DNA of 64,000 nucleotides from Hephaestia mangrovi (GCF_019880555.1 NZ_JAINVU010000001.1:310001-374000); one strand, 5' to 3'. Shown: positions 1-9,026, counted from the first letter of the stretch. Notes: generated by a model from the sequence alone, not told the origin. A program made the numbers and translations.

Positions 1-337
1 CCTCCTGGCCCTCGACCGGCTCCGACCGTGCCTCGTAATAGATGGCGGCGGTGAGACAATCGAGCGCGCGCTCGGCGTCGCCGGGGCTGGCGGCGGCAGC
101 CAGGAACGGCGGCGCGGCGGTGAGATCGACGACGATGCTCGGCCCTGCATCGGGCGCGGCGGCGAGCAATGCCGCGGGCGGCCCGGCCGGAATATCGGCA
201 GGGCGCTGCGGCGTGGGGGTGCTGACGGGCGCGGGCCTCGCCGCCGGCGGCGCGACGCGCGCCGTCTCGACCGCCGACCCCACGCAGGAGGTGGCGGCCA
301 TCAAAGTGGCCAGCCCCAAGGCGATACGCGTGTGCAT
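1..337 (-). CDS. Cell wall hydrolase, SleB family (N-terminal part, cut by window edge)
   Basis: Partial gene read leftward from an ATG at 337 off the window start, 112 residues visible. The product begins with a lipoprotein-like export signal (ATLMAATSC gives a candidate lipobox cysteine at about residue 16). A Pro/Ala-rich linker follows, and then the start of a domain reading LDCLTAAIYYEARSEP, typical of the SleB/CwlJ peptidoglycan hydrolase family, in which that glutamate is catalytic. Expected role: lytic cleavage of peptidoglycan in the periplasm, anchored to a membrane. It is divergent from the cysteine synthase gene, with about 150 bp between start codons. The family call rests on this short motif only, because the rest of the domain lies outside the window. 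Confidence 0.72.
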   Translation of the reverse strand, partial: MHTRIALGLATLMAATSCVGSAVETARVAPPAARPAPVSTPTPQRPADIPAGPPAALLAAAPDAGPSIVVDLTAAPPFLAAAASPGDAERALDCLTAAIYYEARSEPVEGQE

Positions 338-450
338 GTCCCCGCTCGACAGTTGCGAACCGGCCGGGGATAACCGCGAAGGCGTTGTGATCCGGTTAAC
401 TGTGTGCCCGTGGCCGAAAGCTCGGTCAGGGGGCGCCAAACAAAGGCTTG

Positions 451-480
451 TTGCCCGTTGCCCGGCTGCCGCCTTATCTA
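451..480 (+). promoter_or_regulatory. Candidate promoter of the cysteine synthase gene (leaderless mRNA possible)
   Basis: TTGCCC at 451-456 and TATCTA at 475-480 are separated by 18 bp. The -10-like box ends 6 nt before the chosen ATG at 487, so a transcript from it would start at or next to the start codon. No Shine-Dalgarno sequence precedes that ATG, which agrees with a leaderless message. This is pattern reading only. Confidence 0.35.
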
Positions 481-486
481 TGGCTC

Positions 487-1485
487 ATGCACGTGACACC
501 AAATACGCTAGACCTGATCGGCAACACGCCGCTCGTCCGCCTCAAGGGGCCGAGCGAGGAGACCGGTTGCGACATCTTCGGCAAGTGCGAATTTGCCAAT
601 CCCGGTGCTTCGGTGAAGGACCGCGCGGCGCTCTACATCATCGAGGATGCCGAGGCGAAGGGGCAACTGCTTCCCGGCGGGACGATCGTCGAGGGTACCG
701 CGGGCAACACCGGCATCGGCATCGCGCTGGTGGCGAATGCCAAGGGCTACAAGTCGATCATCGTCATGCCCGAGACGCAGAGCCGGGAGAAGATGGACAC
801 GCTGCGCGCGCTCGGCGCCGAGCTGGTGACGGTGCCGGCGGCGCCCTATTCGTCGCCCTGCCATTTCGTCCACACCTCGCGCCGCATCGCCGAGGAAACC
901 GAAAACGCGATCTGGGCCAACCAGTTCGACAATATCGCCAACCGCCGCGCGCATATCCACGGCACCGCCGAGGAGATCTGGGCGCAGATGGAGGGCAGGG
1001 TGGATGGCTTCACCTGCGCGGTCGGCACCGGCGGCACGCTGGCCGGCGTCGGGCTGGGGCTGAAAGGCAAGGACGAGCGCGTGACGATCGCGCTCAGCGA
1101 CCCGTATGGCGCGGCGCTTTATGAATATTATGCCCATGGCGAGCTCAAGTCCGAAGGCTCCTCGGTTGCCGAGGGGATCGGGCAGGGACGGATCACCGCC
1201 AACCTCGAAGGCGCGCCGGTCGATACGCAATTCCGCATTTCCGACGAGGAAGGGCTGGACTGGGTTCGCCGCCTGTTGGCCGAGGAAGGCCTGTGCCTGG
1301 GCCTGTCCTCGGGGATCAACGTGGCGGGTGCGGTGCGGCTGGCGAAACAGCTCGGCCCGGGCAAGCGGATCGCAACGATCCTGTGCGATACGGGCTTCCG
1401 CTATCTGTCGACGCTCTACAATCGCGACTGGCTCGAGCAGAAGGGGCTGCCCGTCTTCCCGTGGCTGGCCGAAGCGCAAGGCTGA
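487..1485 (+). CDS. cysK: Cysteine synthase (O-acetylserine sulfhydrylase), PLP-dependent
   Basis: 332 residues. Makes L-cysteine from O-acetylserine and sulfide using pyridoxal phosphate in the cytoplasm. The fold type II PLP signature is clear. NTPLVRLKG is near the N-terminus. PGASVKDRAA carries the Schiff-base lysine at about residue 43. GTAGNTGIGIA is the substrate-binding loop, and GTGGTLAG the phosphate-binding loop. The length fits the CysK/CysM family. The frame is open upstream to a TTG at 448, but ATG 487 aligns with the usual MxxxPxTLDLIGNTPL start and sits just after a promoter-like element. The exact paralogue (CysK, CysM or a cystathionine beta-synthase-like enzyme) cannot be settled by eye. 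Confidence 0.88.
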   Translation: MHVTPNTLDLIGNTPLVRLKGPSEETGCDIFGKCEFANPGASVKDRAALYIIEDAEAKGQLLPGGTIVEGTAGNTGIGIALVANAKGYKSIIVMPETQSREKMDTLRALGAELVTVPAAPYSSPCHFVHTSRRIAEETENAIWANQFDNIANRRAHIHGTAEEIWAQMEGRVDGFTCAVGTGGTLAGVGLGLKGKDERVTIALSDPYGAALYEYYAHGELKSEGSSVAEGIGQGRITANLEGAPVDTQFRISDEEGLDWVRRLLAEEGLCLGLSSGINVAGAVRLAKQLGPGKRIATILCDTGFRYLSTLYNRDWLEQKGLPVFPWLAEAQG

Positions 1486-1552
1486 TCGGCATCGGAGTCG
1501 CGTCGGCCATTGCCAGTCGGGGGGCCTGCCCCTAGGATCGCTGGCGGATTGC

Positions 1553-1894
1553 ATGATGACGGACGGCCAGCATACCGCGCAAACGGCGCAGCGCGTTAAG
1601 GTGGGCATGACCGGGCTCGCCGTGGTGCTGCTGCTGCTGGGGCTCGCCAGTGCGATCTTCACCACCGCGAGCAAGGACAAGCCCGTCGATGTCGCGGGCG
1701 GGCCGAAGGCAGACGTCGTCGCCAATATCTCGATCACCAATGATAATGCCCCGGCGGCGGCCAGCGGCGAACCGCTGGCCGAGCTCGGCGTCGCCCCGAG
1801 CGCGCCCGACGCCAACAGCCAGGCCGGCAACCAGATGATCATCGTGCCACCGACCGCCGTCACCGAACCACCCGCGCAGCAGCCGGGCCACTAG
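1553..1894 (+). CDS. Small membrane-anchored protein of unknown function
   Basis: 113 residues from ATG 1553 (a second ATG follows at once at 1556). One hydrophobic segment, VGMTGLAVVLLLLGLASAIF at about residues 16-35, is followed by a low-complexity tail rich in Ala, Pro, Asp and Asn. The tail ends PPAQQPGH. The topology suggests a single-pass inner-membrane protein with a periplasmic tail. It lies 67 bp behind the cysteine synthase gene on the same strand and may be cotranscribed. I do not recognise a family. The region has the codon character of the neighbouring genes, so it is probably a real gene. Confidence 0.6.
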   Translation: MMTDGQHTAQTAQRVKVGMTGLAVVLLLLGLASAIFTTASKDKPVDVAGGPKADVVANISITNDNAPAAASGEPLAELGVAPSAPDANSQAGNQMIIVPPTAVTEPPAQQPGH

Positions 1895-1900
1895 TCATCT

Positions 1901-2055
1901 GAATCCAAAGTTCGCATTATAAATGTCGTCATGCTGAACTTGGTTCAGCATCCATGGCGCAACGGCAGCCGATGCGCTCAACGGTGAGGAAGCACCATGG
2001 ACCCTGAAACAAGTTCAGGGTGACGGTTCAATCTTGATGCAGCGAACTTCGATTC
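1901..2055. repeat. Palindromic intergenic repeat, copy A (extended form)
   Basis: The core 1925-2025 runs from GTCGTCATGCTGAACTTGG to ACAAGTTCAGGGTGACG. The left hairpin is GCTGAACTTGGTTCAGC, the right hairpin CCTGAAACAAGTTCAGG, and the two arms are near reverse complements of each other. Outer arms GAATCCAAAGTTCGC (1901-1915) and GCGAACTTCGATTC (2042-2055) are also inverted, so the whole element can fold on itself. Copies B (44155-44254) and C (59727-59875) share this plan. Confidence 0.85.
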
Positions 2056-2230
2056 CACCATACTAGGCACCCGACCCCGGATTCATGCGGCACCTGCCGT
2101 CACGCTGAACCTGCTTCGGCATTCATTGTGCGATCAGCTCAATCGTCATCGGCTCATGGCCGCTCCGCGAGAACGGGGCGGGAACAACGTGCGTACTGCG
2201 CATGATTTGCCGCGTCTTTACACTTGTTGA

Positions 2231-2273
2231 CCCGCAAAATCCCCATTTCTCCCGTTGCATCCCCAGCTTCCCC
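2231..2273. promoter_or_regulatory. Putative MraZ operator: five C tracts at exact 10-bp spacing
   Basis: CCC or CCCC tracts begin at 2231, 2241, 2251, 2261 and 2270/2271. Read on the minus strand they are five GGG(G) boxes, two of them preceded by T (TGGGG). Published MraZ operators are direct repeats of TGGG-type boxes at 10-bp spacing upstream of mraZ, and this array has that geometry about 130-170 bp before mraZ. Binding by the MraZ encoded at 2399 is inferred. Confidence 0.6.
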
Positions 2274-2398
2274 TTGGTATTCCAGTATCGGACAGAGGGG
2301 GCAGGCTCCTTGTTCGCTGAAATGGCGTGGCCGAGGGGCGGTGAAGGCCGTTTTTCGGGGCAAGGGAGTCGTGCGCGCCGCTGCCGAGGTAGGTGGGC

Positions 2399-2905
2399 GT
2401 GTCGGAACGGGAACTTTATCAGGGCTATGGCCTGCAGGCCGTCGACGAAAAGGGGCGCGTGGCGATCCCGGCGTCGCTGCGCGGCAGCGTCGAGGCCAAC
2501 AATCCCGATGACGGCGAAGGCAAGGCGATCCGCAAGCTGATCCTGTCGACTCACCCGCGCGAGAACTGCCTGATCGGCTATGACCTGCGCTATACCGCCC
2601 ATCTCGCCGAGCGCCTCACCGCGCGCGAACTCGCCAATCCGGGCGATGACGGCGACATCGATTACAACATCAAGCGCAAGGGCGGCGGCGCCGCCGAATC
2701 GCTGCCTTTCGACGCGAGCGGACGGTTTATCCTGCCCCCGTTCCCTCGCTTTCAGGCGCAGATCGGCGCGCATGCCTTTTTCTGGGGCGTGCTCGATTTC
2801 TTCGAGGTCTGGGATCCGAAGACGCTGATCGAATGCGACAGCGCCACCGACGTCCAGAAGGCGGCGGCACGTTTCTTCATGGCCGAGAAAGGCATCGCGC
2901 TATGA
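2399..2905 (+). CDS. mraZ: Transcriptional regulator MraZ
   Basis: 168 residues. MraZ is an AbrB/SpoVT-fold ring-forming DNA-binding protein at the head of dcw operons; in E. coli it represses its own operon and is countered by RsmH. Both halves of the duplicated fold are visible: [13 protein letters not shown] at about residues 16-28 and [13 protein letters not shown] in the second half, each with the DxxxR motif. I chose GTG 2399 because GAGG at 2386-2389 sits 9 nt before it. GTG 2393, two codons upstream, is the alternative. It is the first gene of the dcw run, and its stop overlaps the rsmH start by 4 nt. A likely self-operator is at 2231-2273. Confidence 0.93.
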   Translation: MSERELYQGYGLQAVDEKGRVAIPASLRGSVEANNPDDGEGKAIRKLILSTHPRENCLIGYDLRYTAHLAERLTARELANPGDDGDIDYNIKRKGGGAAESLPFDASGRFILPPFPRFQAQIGAHAFFWGVLDFFEVWDPKTLIECDSATDVQKAAARFFMAEKGIAL

Positions 2906-3861
2906 CCGCGCCCGGGGCCGACATCCGCCACGTTCCCGTCTTGCTCGACGAAGTGATCGACGCGCTCGCCATCCTGCCCGGCGAACGGCACGTCGATGCG
3001 ACGTTCGGCGCCGGCGGCTACACCCGCGCGATGCTGGCCAAAGGCGCGACGGTGTTCGCGTTCGATCGCGATCCCGATGCGATTGCCGAAGGCGAGACGC
3101 TGGTGCGCGACGGCGAGGGGCGGCTGGCGCTGATCGAGGCGCCCTTCTCGGCGATGGAGGGCGAGCTTGCCGCGCTCGATGCGGTGCCGGTCGATGGCGT
3201 GACGATGGACATCGGCGTTTCGTCGATGCAGCTCGATCGTGCCGATCGTGGCTTCTCGTTCCAGGCCGACGGGCCGCTCGACATGCGGATGAGCCAGGCG
3301 GGCGAAACCGCGGCCGAGTTCGTCAACGAGGCCGCCGAGGAGGAGATCGCCGACGTCCTCTACCAATATGGCGAGGAGCCGCGCTCGCGGCGCGTGGCCA
3401 AGGCGATCGTCGCGGCGCGCCCGCTGACCCGCACCGCCGAACTGGCCCAGGTAGTGCGCAAGGCGCTCGGCTATCGTCCGCATGACAAAAAGGACCCGGC
3501 AACGCGGACCTTCCAGGCGATCCGCATTCATCTCAATCGCGAGCTCGATGAGCTGACCGATGGCCTGGCCGCGGCCGAGCGCGTGCTCAAGCCCGGCGGC
3601 CGGCTGGCGGTGGTGACGTTTCACAGCCTCGAGGATCGGCTGGTCAAGCGCTTCCTCAGGGAGCGTTCGGGCGCAACGCCCGCCGGATCGCGGCACCTGC
3701 CGCAGGCGGCGGCGAAGGATGCGCCGAGTTTCGAGATCGTCGGCCGCGCGGTGCGTGCCGGCGAGGCCGAGGTGGCGCGCAACCCGCGCGCGCGTTCGGC
3801 GACCTTGCGAGTGGCGCGGCGCACGGCCGCGGCGGCGTGGACAAAGGGGAAGGCAAGATGA
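2902..3861 (+). CDS. rsmH: 16S rRNA (cytosine1402-N4)-methyltransferase RsmH (MraW)
   Basis: 319 residues. Transfers methyl from S-adenosylmethionine to N4 of C1402 in 16S rRNA, in the decoding centre. Family signs are the opening [13 protein letters not shown], the SAM loop [21 protein letters not shown], the motif [10 protein letters not shown], and the late [20 protein letters not shown]. The start ATG 2902 overlaps the mraZ stop in an ATGA junction. The C-terminal TLRVARRT is where the family usually ends with a conserved Arg-rich tail. Second gene of the dcw operon. Confidence 0.97.
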   Translation: MTAPGADIRHVPVLLDEVIDALAILPGERHVDATFGAGGYTRAMLAKGATVFAFDRDPDAIAEGETLVRDGEGRLALIEAPFSAMEGELAALDAVPVDGVTMDIGVSSMQLDRADRGFSFQADGPLDMRMSQAGETAAEFVNEAAEEEIADVLYQYGEEPRSRRVAKAIVAARPLTRTAELAQVVRKALGYRPHDKKDPATRTFQAIRIHLNRELDELTDGLAAAERVLKPGGRLAVVTFHSLEDRLVKRFLRERSGATPAGSRHLPQAAAKDAPSFEIVGRAVRAGEAEVARNPRARSATLRVARRTAAAAWTKGKAR

Positions 3862-4520
3862 CGGCGACCTACAGGCTCAAGGGGCTGGGGTGGCTGGCGA
3901 TCGCGGTGATCGCGGCGCTCGGCTTCTATCTGGTCTCGCTTCAGGTTTCGGTCGAGCGCAAGAAGCTCGATCACGTGAACCGCCAGATCGCGGAGGCGAC
4001 GAACGATATCCGGTCGCTGCAGACCGAATTTTCCACGCGCGCCAATCTCGCCCAGCTCGAGCGCTGGAATGGCGATGTTCTCGCTCTCAGCGCGCCGACC
4101 GCGGCGCAATATATGTCGAGCGGGCAGCAGCTTGCCTCGCTGGGCAGCGAGGCGCCCGATGGCGCCGAGGTGCAGATGGCCTCGCTGGTGATCCCGACGC
4201 TGCCGGTGGTTTCCTCGCCTGATTCCGATGGTGATGCCGACGACGCTGCGTCGCAGTCTCCCGCGCGGGCGATGACCGCGGCGGCCGAGCCTGCTCATGC
4301 GAAATCGACGCCCGCGAAGGTCGAAGTGGCGAGCGCCAAGCCCGCTGCCGATCCGCTGGCCGCGATCGTCAAGGCGGCGGCAGCGCGGTCGGCCAAGTCT
4401 TCCGCCGCCTCGCATGCCAAGGAGCAGGCGATGGCGATGCTCGACCGCAAGCTGCTGAGCGACGCGACGCTGGGCGATCTGATGAGCAAGGCGCGCGCCG
4501 AGACGGCGTCGCTCAGGTGA
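3858..4520 (+). CDS. ftsL: Cell division protein FtsL
   Basis: 220 residues, long for FtsL, which is often about 80-120. It is recognised by position between rsmH and ftsI and by architecture: a short cytoplasmic N-terminus, one transmembrane segment at about residues 10-29 ([20 protein letters not shown]), then a leucine-zipper-like coiled coil to about residue 75. The remaining 140 residues are Ala/Ser/Lys-rich low-complexity tail. FtsL joins FtsB and FtsQ in the divisome subcomplex that activates FtsW-FtsI. ATG 3858 overlaps the rsmH stop (ATGA) and has GGGGAAGG upstream. Confidence 0.82.
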   Translation: MTATYRLKGLGWLAIAVIAALGFYLVSLQVSVERKKLDHVNRQIAEATNDIRSLQTEFSTRANLAQLERWNGDVLALSAPTAAQYMSSGQQLASLGSEAPDGAEVQMASLVIPTLPVVSSPDSDGDADDAASQSPARAMTAAAEPAHAKSTPAKVEVASAKPAADPLAAIVKAAAARSAKSSAASHAKEQAMAMLDRKLLSDATLGDLMSKARAETASLR

Positions 4521-6244
4521 GCGTCGCGCTCGCCCGCCCTCTGCCGCAGCGCGGCGGCAATGCGAAGCGGCATGCACTGCTGGCGACCAGCCATGCGCGG
4601 CTGATGATGCTGCTGCTGCTGTTCGGGGCGGGCGTGGCGATGATCGTGCTGCGGCTCGCCTGGCTTGCCGTCTTCACCCAGCCGGCGACGAGCAGGGATG
4701 CCGCCGCGGCGCTGGTGCCGTTGCGCGCCGATCTCGTCGATCGCAACGGCGCCCCGCTGGCGCGGACGATCGATGCCTGGTCGATCGGCGTGCATCCGCG
4801 CGACATCATCGGTGATCGCCGCGCGATCGCGCAGCAGCTCGCCCAGCTCATTCCGGCGCATGACGAGAGCTATTTCTACGCCAAGCTGACGCAGGATGTG
4901 CCGTTCACTTATATCGAGCGTCGCGCTCTTCCCGGCACGGTGGAGCAGGTCAATGCGATCGGCGAGCCGGCGATCGTCTTTTCGCGCGAGCCCGAGCGGC
5001 TCTACCCGCAATCGAAGCTCGCCGATCATGTGCTCGGCTTCGTTGATTATACCGGCCATGGCGCGCTAGGCATGGAGCGCGCGCTCGACACGAAGCTGCT
5101 CGACCAAGGCTCGCGTAGCCAGCCGATCGCGCTGTCGATCGATGCCCGCGTGCAGGCGGCGATGGAGAGCGAGCTTGGCGCGGCGATGGCGACGTTCCAG
5201 GCCAAGGCGGCGGTCGGCATCGTCGAGGACGTGCATACCGGCGAGATCGTCGCGATGACCTCGATGCCGCAGTTCAACCCGAACCGGATCAAGGACGCGA
5301 CGCCGGACGAACTGCGCAATAACGCGACGCAGAGCGTGTTCGAGCTGGGATCGACTTTCAAGCCGATCACCATGGCCGAGGCGATCGAGAGCGGCACCGT
5401 CACGTCGATGGCGCGTCGCTTCGATGCGACCAAGCCGTTGCAAGTCGGCCGCTTCACCATTCACGATCTTCCCAGCGATCCCAAGCGCTGGCTCAACATT
5501 CCCGAAACGCTGATCTATTCCTCGAACGTGGCCACCGCGCGGATCGCCGACCTGATCGGCGAGCAGGGCATGAAAGACATCTTCCACAAGATGCACTTCG
5601 ATACCCGGCCCGACATCGAGCTGAGGGAGAAAGGCAGCCCGCTCTGGCCCAAGTTCTGGGCGCGCACGACGACGATGACGACCGGCTATGGCCACGGCAT
5701 AGCGATCACCCCGCTGCAACTCGCCAACGCCTATGCGACATTGGTCAACGGCGGCATCTGGCGGCCGACGACCTTGCTCAGGGTTGCGCCGGGGCAGGCC
5801 GCTGCCGGCGAGCGGGTGCTTTCGCAAGCGACCAGCGACCGGATGCGCCAGTTGCTTCGCCTGGTGGTGCTGAAGGGCACCGGCCGCCGGGCCGACGCGC
5901 CGGGCTATCGCGTCGGCGGCAAGACCGGCACCGCCGAAATCGCCGACGCGGGGGGATATGACAAGCACCGCAACGTCGCGACCTTCGCCGCAGTGTTCCC
6001 GATCGACAGACCGCGCTATGTCGTCATCACCATGCTCGATGCGCCGCACGCCACCGCTCAGACCTATGGCTGGACGACTGCTGCGTGGAACGTGGTGCCC
6101 GTCGCCAACCGCGTGATTCAGCGCATCGGTCCCTTGCTCGGCGTGCTGCCCGATATGTCGAGGGACATCGACGAATCGGACTTGCTGCCGCTGTTATGGA
6201 ACGGGCCGGGCAGCGACGATGCCGGCAAAGGTGCGGACCAGTGA
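4517..6244 (+). CDS. ftsI: Peptidoglycan D,D-transpeptidase FtsI (PBP3)
   Basis: 575 residues from a GTG that overlaps the ftsL stop (GTGA). Septal class B penicillin-binding protein: it crosslinks glycan strands made by FtsW. A transmembrane segment lies at about residues 30-52, then the PBP dimerisation region, then the transpeptidase domain. The three catalytic motifs are present: SxxK at S279 (GSTFKP), SSN at 335-337, and KTGTAE at K469. The length fits FtsI. It acts in the periplasm at the division septum and is a beta-lactam target. Confidence 0.97.
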   Translation: MSVALARPLPQRGGNAKRHALLATSHARLMMLLLLFGAGVAMIVLRLAWLAVFTQPATSRDAAAALVPLRADLVDRNGAPLARTIDAWSIGVHPRDIIGDRRAIAQQLAQLIPAHDESYFYAKLTQDVPFTYIERRALPGTVEQVNAIGEPAIVFSREPERLYPQSKLADHVLGFVDYTGHGALGMERALDTKLLDQGSRSQPIALSIDARVQAAMESELGAAMATFQAKAAVGIVEDVHTGEIVAMTSMPQFNPNRIKDATPDELRNNATQSVFELGSTFKPITMAEAIESGTVTSMARRFDATKPLQVGRFTIHDLPSDPKRWLNIPETLIYSSNVATARIADLIGEQGMKDIFHKMHFDTRPDIELREKGSPLWPKFWARTTTMTTGYGHGIAITPLQLANAYATLVNGGIWRPTTLLRVAPGQAAAGERVLSQATSDRMRQLLRLVVLKGTGRRADAPGYRVGGKTGTAEIADAGGYDKHRNVATFAAVFPIDRPRYVVITMLDAPHATAQTYGWTTAAWNVVPVANRVIQRIGPLLGVLPDMSRDIDESDLLPLLWNGPGSDDAGKGADQ

Positions 6245-7659
6245 AGCTCGGCGATCTTACCGGGAGGGGTGAGACCGCGACGGTTTCCGGTTTCGCGATC
6301 GATCACCGCAAGGTCGCGCCGGGCACGGTGTTCGGCGCCTTCCAGGGCACCCGCGTCAATGGCGAGGATTTCATTCCCGCCGCCATCGCTGCCGGCGCCA
6401 TCGCCGTGGTGACGCGGCCCGGCGTCACCGTCGAAGGCGCCGCGCACCTGGTCGACGACAATCCGCGCCAGCTGTTCGCCCGACTGGCCGCGCGGTTCTT
6501 CGCGCCGTTCCCCGAGGTGACTGCCGCCGTCACCGGCACCAACGGCAAGACCTCGACCGTCGAGCTCACCCGCCAGCTCTGGCGCATGGCGGGGCATCAC
6601 GCCGCGTCGATCGGCACGCTGGGCGTGACCACCGCCGACGACAGCGTATCGACCGGACTGACGACGCCCGATATCGTCACCTTCCTGTCGAATGTCGCCG
6701 GCCTCGCGCGCGAAGGCGTGACTCATGTCGCGTTCGAGGCGTCGAGCCACGGCCTGTCGCAATATCGCACCGAAGGCCTGCCGGTGCGCGCGGCGGCGTT
6801 CACCAACCTCAGCCGCGATCATCTCGATTACCACAAGGACATGGCGGATTATTTCACCGCCAAGATGCGCCTGTTCGCAGAGGTGCTCGATCCCGACGGC
6901 GTCGCCGTGGTGTGGGCCGATGATGGCGAGCATTCCGCGCGCGTCATCGATCTCGCGCGCGAGCGCCGCAACCGACTGATTACCGTGGGCGAGCGCGGCG
7001 ACACGCTCCGCCTGCTGTCGCGCGCGCCGACGCTGCTCGGCCAAGGGCTGGTGATAGAGGCCGAGGGCCGCGAGCATAAGGTAACGCTGCCGCTGATCGG
7101 CGCTTATCAGGCAGCCAATGCGCTGACCGCGGCGGGCATCGTCATCGGCACCGGCGGCGATGTGGAACAGACGATTGCCGCGCTCGGCCGGCTGGCGCCG
7201 GTGCGCGGGCGGCTCGAGCGCGCGGTCATCACGCGGGCGGGCGCGCCGGTCTATGTCGATTACGCGCATACGCCCGACGCGCTCGAAGCAGCGATTGCCG
7301 CGCTCAAGCCGCATGCGGCAGGCCGGTTGATCGTCATGTTTGGGGCTGGCGGTGATCGCGATCCCGGCAAGCGCGAGCCGATGGGCCAGGCCGCCGCGGC
7401 CGGCGCGGACACGGTGATCGTCACCGACGACAATCCGCGTACCGAGGATGCCGGCAAGATCCGCCGCGAGGTGATGAAGGGCGCGCCCGGCGCGACCGAG
7501 ATCGGCGGTCGCCGCCAGGCGATCGCCGCGGCGATCGACATGGCCGGGCCGGAAGATATCGTGCTGCTCGCCGGCAAGGGGCACGAACAGGGGCAGATCA
7601 TCGGCGACATGGTGCTGCCGTTCGACGACGTGGCAGTCGCGCGCGAGGCGGCGGCATGA
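6241..7659 (+). CDS. murE: UDP-N-acetylmuramoyl-L-alanyl-D-glutamate--2,6-diaminopimelate ligase MurE
   Basis: 472 residues. Adds meso-diaminopimelate to UDP-MurNAc-L-Ala-D-Glu with ATP in the cytoplasm. The N-terminal UDP-binding domain is followed by the ATP loop VTGTNGKTST (lysine 103) and late TDDNPRTED. DNPR is the motif that marks meso-DAP rather than lysine specificity, which agrees with a Gram-negative wall. The frame is open upstream, but GTG 6241 overlaps the ftsI stop (GTGA) and gives the normal N-terminus, VKLGDLTGRG. Confidence 0.96.
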   Translation: MKLGDLTGRGETATVSGFAIDHRKVAPGTVFGAFQGTRVNGEDFIPAAIAAGAIAVVTRPGVTVEGAAHLVDDNPRQLFARLAARFFAPFPEVTAAVTGTNGKTSTVELTRQLWRMAGHHAASIGTLGVTTADDSVSTGLTTPDIVTFLSNVAGLAREGVTHVAFEASSHGLSQYRTEGLPVRAAAFTNLSRDHLDYHKDMADYFTAKMRLFAEVLDPDGVAVVWADDGEHSARVIDLARERRNRLITVGERGDTLRLLSRAPTLLGQGLVIEAEGREHKVTLPLIGAYQAANALTAAGIVIGTGGDVEQTIAALGRLAPVRGRLERAVITRAGAPVYVDYAHTPDALEAAIAALKPHAAGRLIVMFGAGGDRDPGKREPMGQAAAAGADTVIVTDDNPRTEDAGKIRREVMKGAPGATEIGGRRQAIAAAIDMAGPEDIVLLAGKGHEQGQIIGDMVLPFDDVAVAREAAA

Positions 7660-9026
7660 GCCTGTGGACCTCAGCCGAGATCGCCGTTGCAACCGGCGGC
7701 AAGGCATCCGCCGATTTCGTGGTCGACGGCGTCACCTTCGATTCGCGTGAAGTCGGGCCGGGCGATCTGTTTATCGCGCTCAAGGGTGAGACGACCGACG
7801 GACACAAATTCCTCGATCAGAGCTCCGAGCGGGGAGCTGCGGGTGCGGTGGTCAGCGTATCGACCCCGCACCCGCATGTGCTCGTCGCCGACACGATGGC
7901 GGCGCTCAACGATCTCGGGCGCGCATCGCGCGCGCGCTCCGCAGCCAAGATCATCGGCGTCACCGGCTCGGTCGGCAAGACGGGGACCAAGGAGGCGCTC
8001 TACGCCGCTCTCGATCGCGTTGAGCCGGGCCGGGCGCACCGCTCGCTCAAGAGCTACAACAACCATACCGGCGTACCGCTCAGCCTCGCCCGGATGCCGC
8101 GCGCGACGCGGTTCGGCGTGTTCGAGATGGGCATGAACCATGCCGGCGAACTGGCCCAGCTCACCCGTCTCGTGCGCCCGCATATCGCTATCGTCACCGC
8201 GATCGCGCCGGCGCACAGCGAATTCTTTCCTGACGAAAGCGCGATCGCCGACGCCAAGGGCGAGATTTTTCAGGGCCTCGAGCCCGGCGGCACCGCGATC
8301 GTGCCGTTCGACAGCCCGCATCGCGATCGCCTGATCGCCGCGGCGAGGCCCTATGCCGCCGAAATCGTCACTTTCGGCCTCGGCGAAGGCGCCGACGTCC
8401 ATGCGGTGGACACGATGCGCACCGAGCGCGGCACCTTCGTCAATGCCCGGCTGGGCGATGAGGAACTGAGCTACACCGTCTCGCAATTCGGCGCGCATTG
8501 GGTGTCCAACTCGCTCGCGTTGCTGGCGGCGGTACGCGCGGCCGGCGGCGACCTCGCGATGGCCGGGCTCGCGCTCGCCGAACTCGGCGGCATTGCCGGG
8601 CGCGGTGCGCGGTTCATGGCTCAGGTTGGTGACGGCGAGGCGTTGGTCATCGATGAAAGCTACAACGCCAATCCCGCGTCGATGGCCGCGACGCTGGCGG
8701 TGTTCGCCGACGAAACCGCCACCCGCAAGATCGCGGTCCTCGGCGATATGTACGAATTGGGGGAGGGCAGCCGCGCTTTCCACGAGGGGCTTGCCGGGCC
8801 GGTCAAGGCGAGCGGCGCCCAGATGGTCATTCTGGTCGGCGAAGCGATGGGCGCGCTGGCGAATGCGCTTGAGGGCGAGGTCGATTTCGTCCATGTGCCC
8901 GATGCTCAAACCGCGCGCGACCGGCTGAAGGCGATGCTGGCGCCAGGCGATGCGGTTCTCATCAAGGGTTCGAACGGAGTGGGGCTCGCCACGGTCGTCG
9001 CCGGGCTGGCGGGTGGAAAGACGTAA
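7656..9026 (+). CDS. murF: UDP-N-acetylmuramoyl-tripeptide--D-alanyl-D-alanine ligase MurF
   Basis: 456 residues. Adds the D-Ala-D-Ala dipeptide to the UDP-MurNAc-tripeptide, the last cytoplasmic step of stem-peptide assembly. The ATP loop GVTGSVGKTGTKEAL has its lysine at 108. The Mur ligase central signature FEMGMNHAGE follows, and then DESYNANPASM. ATG overlaps the murE stop, and the stop TAA abuts the mraY ATG. The D-Ala-D-Ala supplier Ddl is encoded in the same run. Confidence 0.97.
   Translation: MSLWTSAEIAVATGGKASADFVVDGVTFDSREVGPGDLFIALKGETTDGHKFLDQSSERGAAGAVVSVSTPHPHVLVADTMAALNDLGRASRARSAAKIIGVTGSVGKTGTKEALYAALDRVEPGRAHRSLKSYNNHTGVPLSLARMPRATRFGVFEMGMNHAGELAQLTRLVRPHIAIVTAIAPAHSEFFPDESAIADAKGEIFQGLEPGGTAIVPFDSPHRDRLIAAARPYAAEIVTFGLGEGADVHAVDTMRTERGTFVNARLGDEELSYTVSQFGAHWVSNSLALLAAVRAAGGDLAMAGLALAELGGIAGRGARFMAQVGDGEALVIDESYNANPASMAATLAVFADETATRKIAVLGDMYELGEGSRAFHEGLAGPVKASGAQMVILVGEAMGALANALEGEVDFVHVPDAQTARDRLKAMLAPGDAVLIKGSNGVGLATVVAGLAGGKT

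Larger units (their letters stand above)
1895..2398. other. Intergenic region before the dcw cluster
   Basis: About 500 bp without a convincing gene. It holds a 155-bp palindromic repeat element (1901-2055), a loosely related remnant near 2098-2130 (CACGCTGAACCTGCTTCGGCATTCATT), and an array of 10-bp-spaced C tracts at 2231-2273 that looks like an MraZ operator. The 125 bp from 2274 to the mraZ start would then be the mraZ leader or promoter. No clear -35/-10 pair was found. Confidence 0.6.

Noticed and set aside
42..1124. A 360-codon plus-strand frame spanning the first kilobase
   Set aside because: It runs opposite the SleB-like gene and out of frame through the cysteine synthase gene; low-complexity Arg/Ala product.
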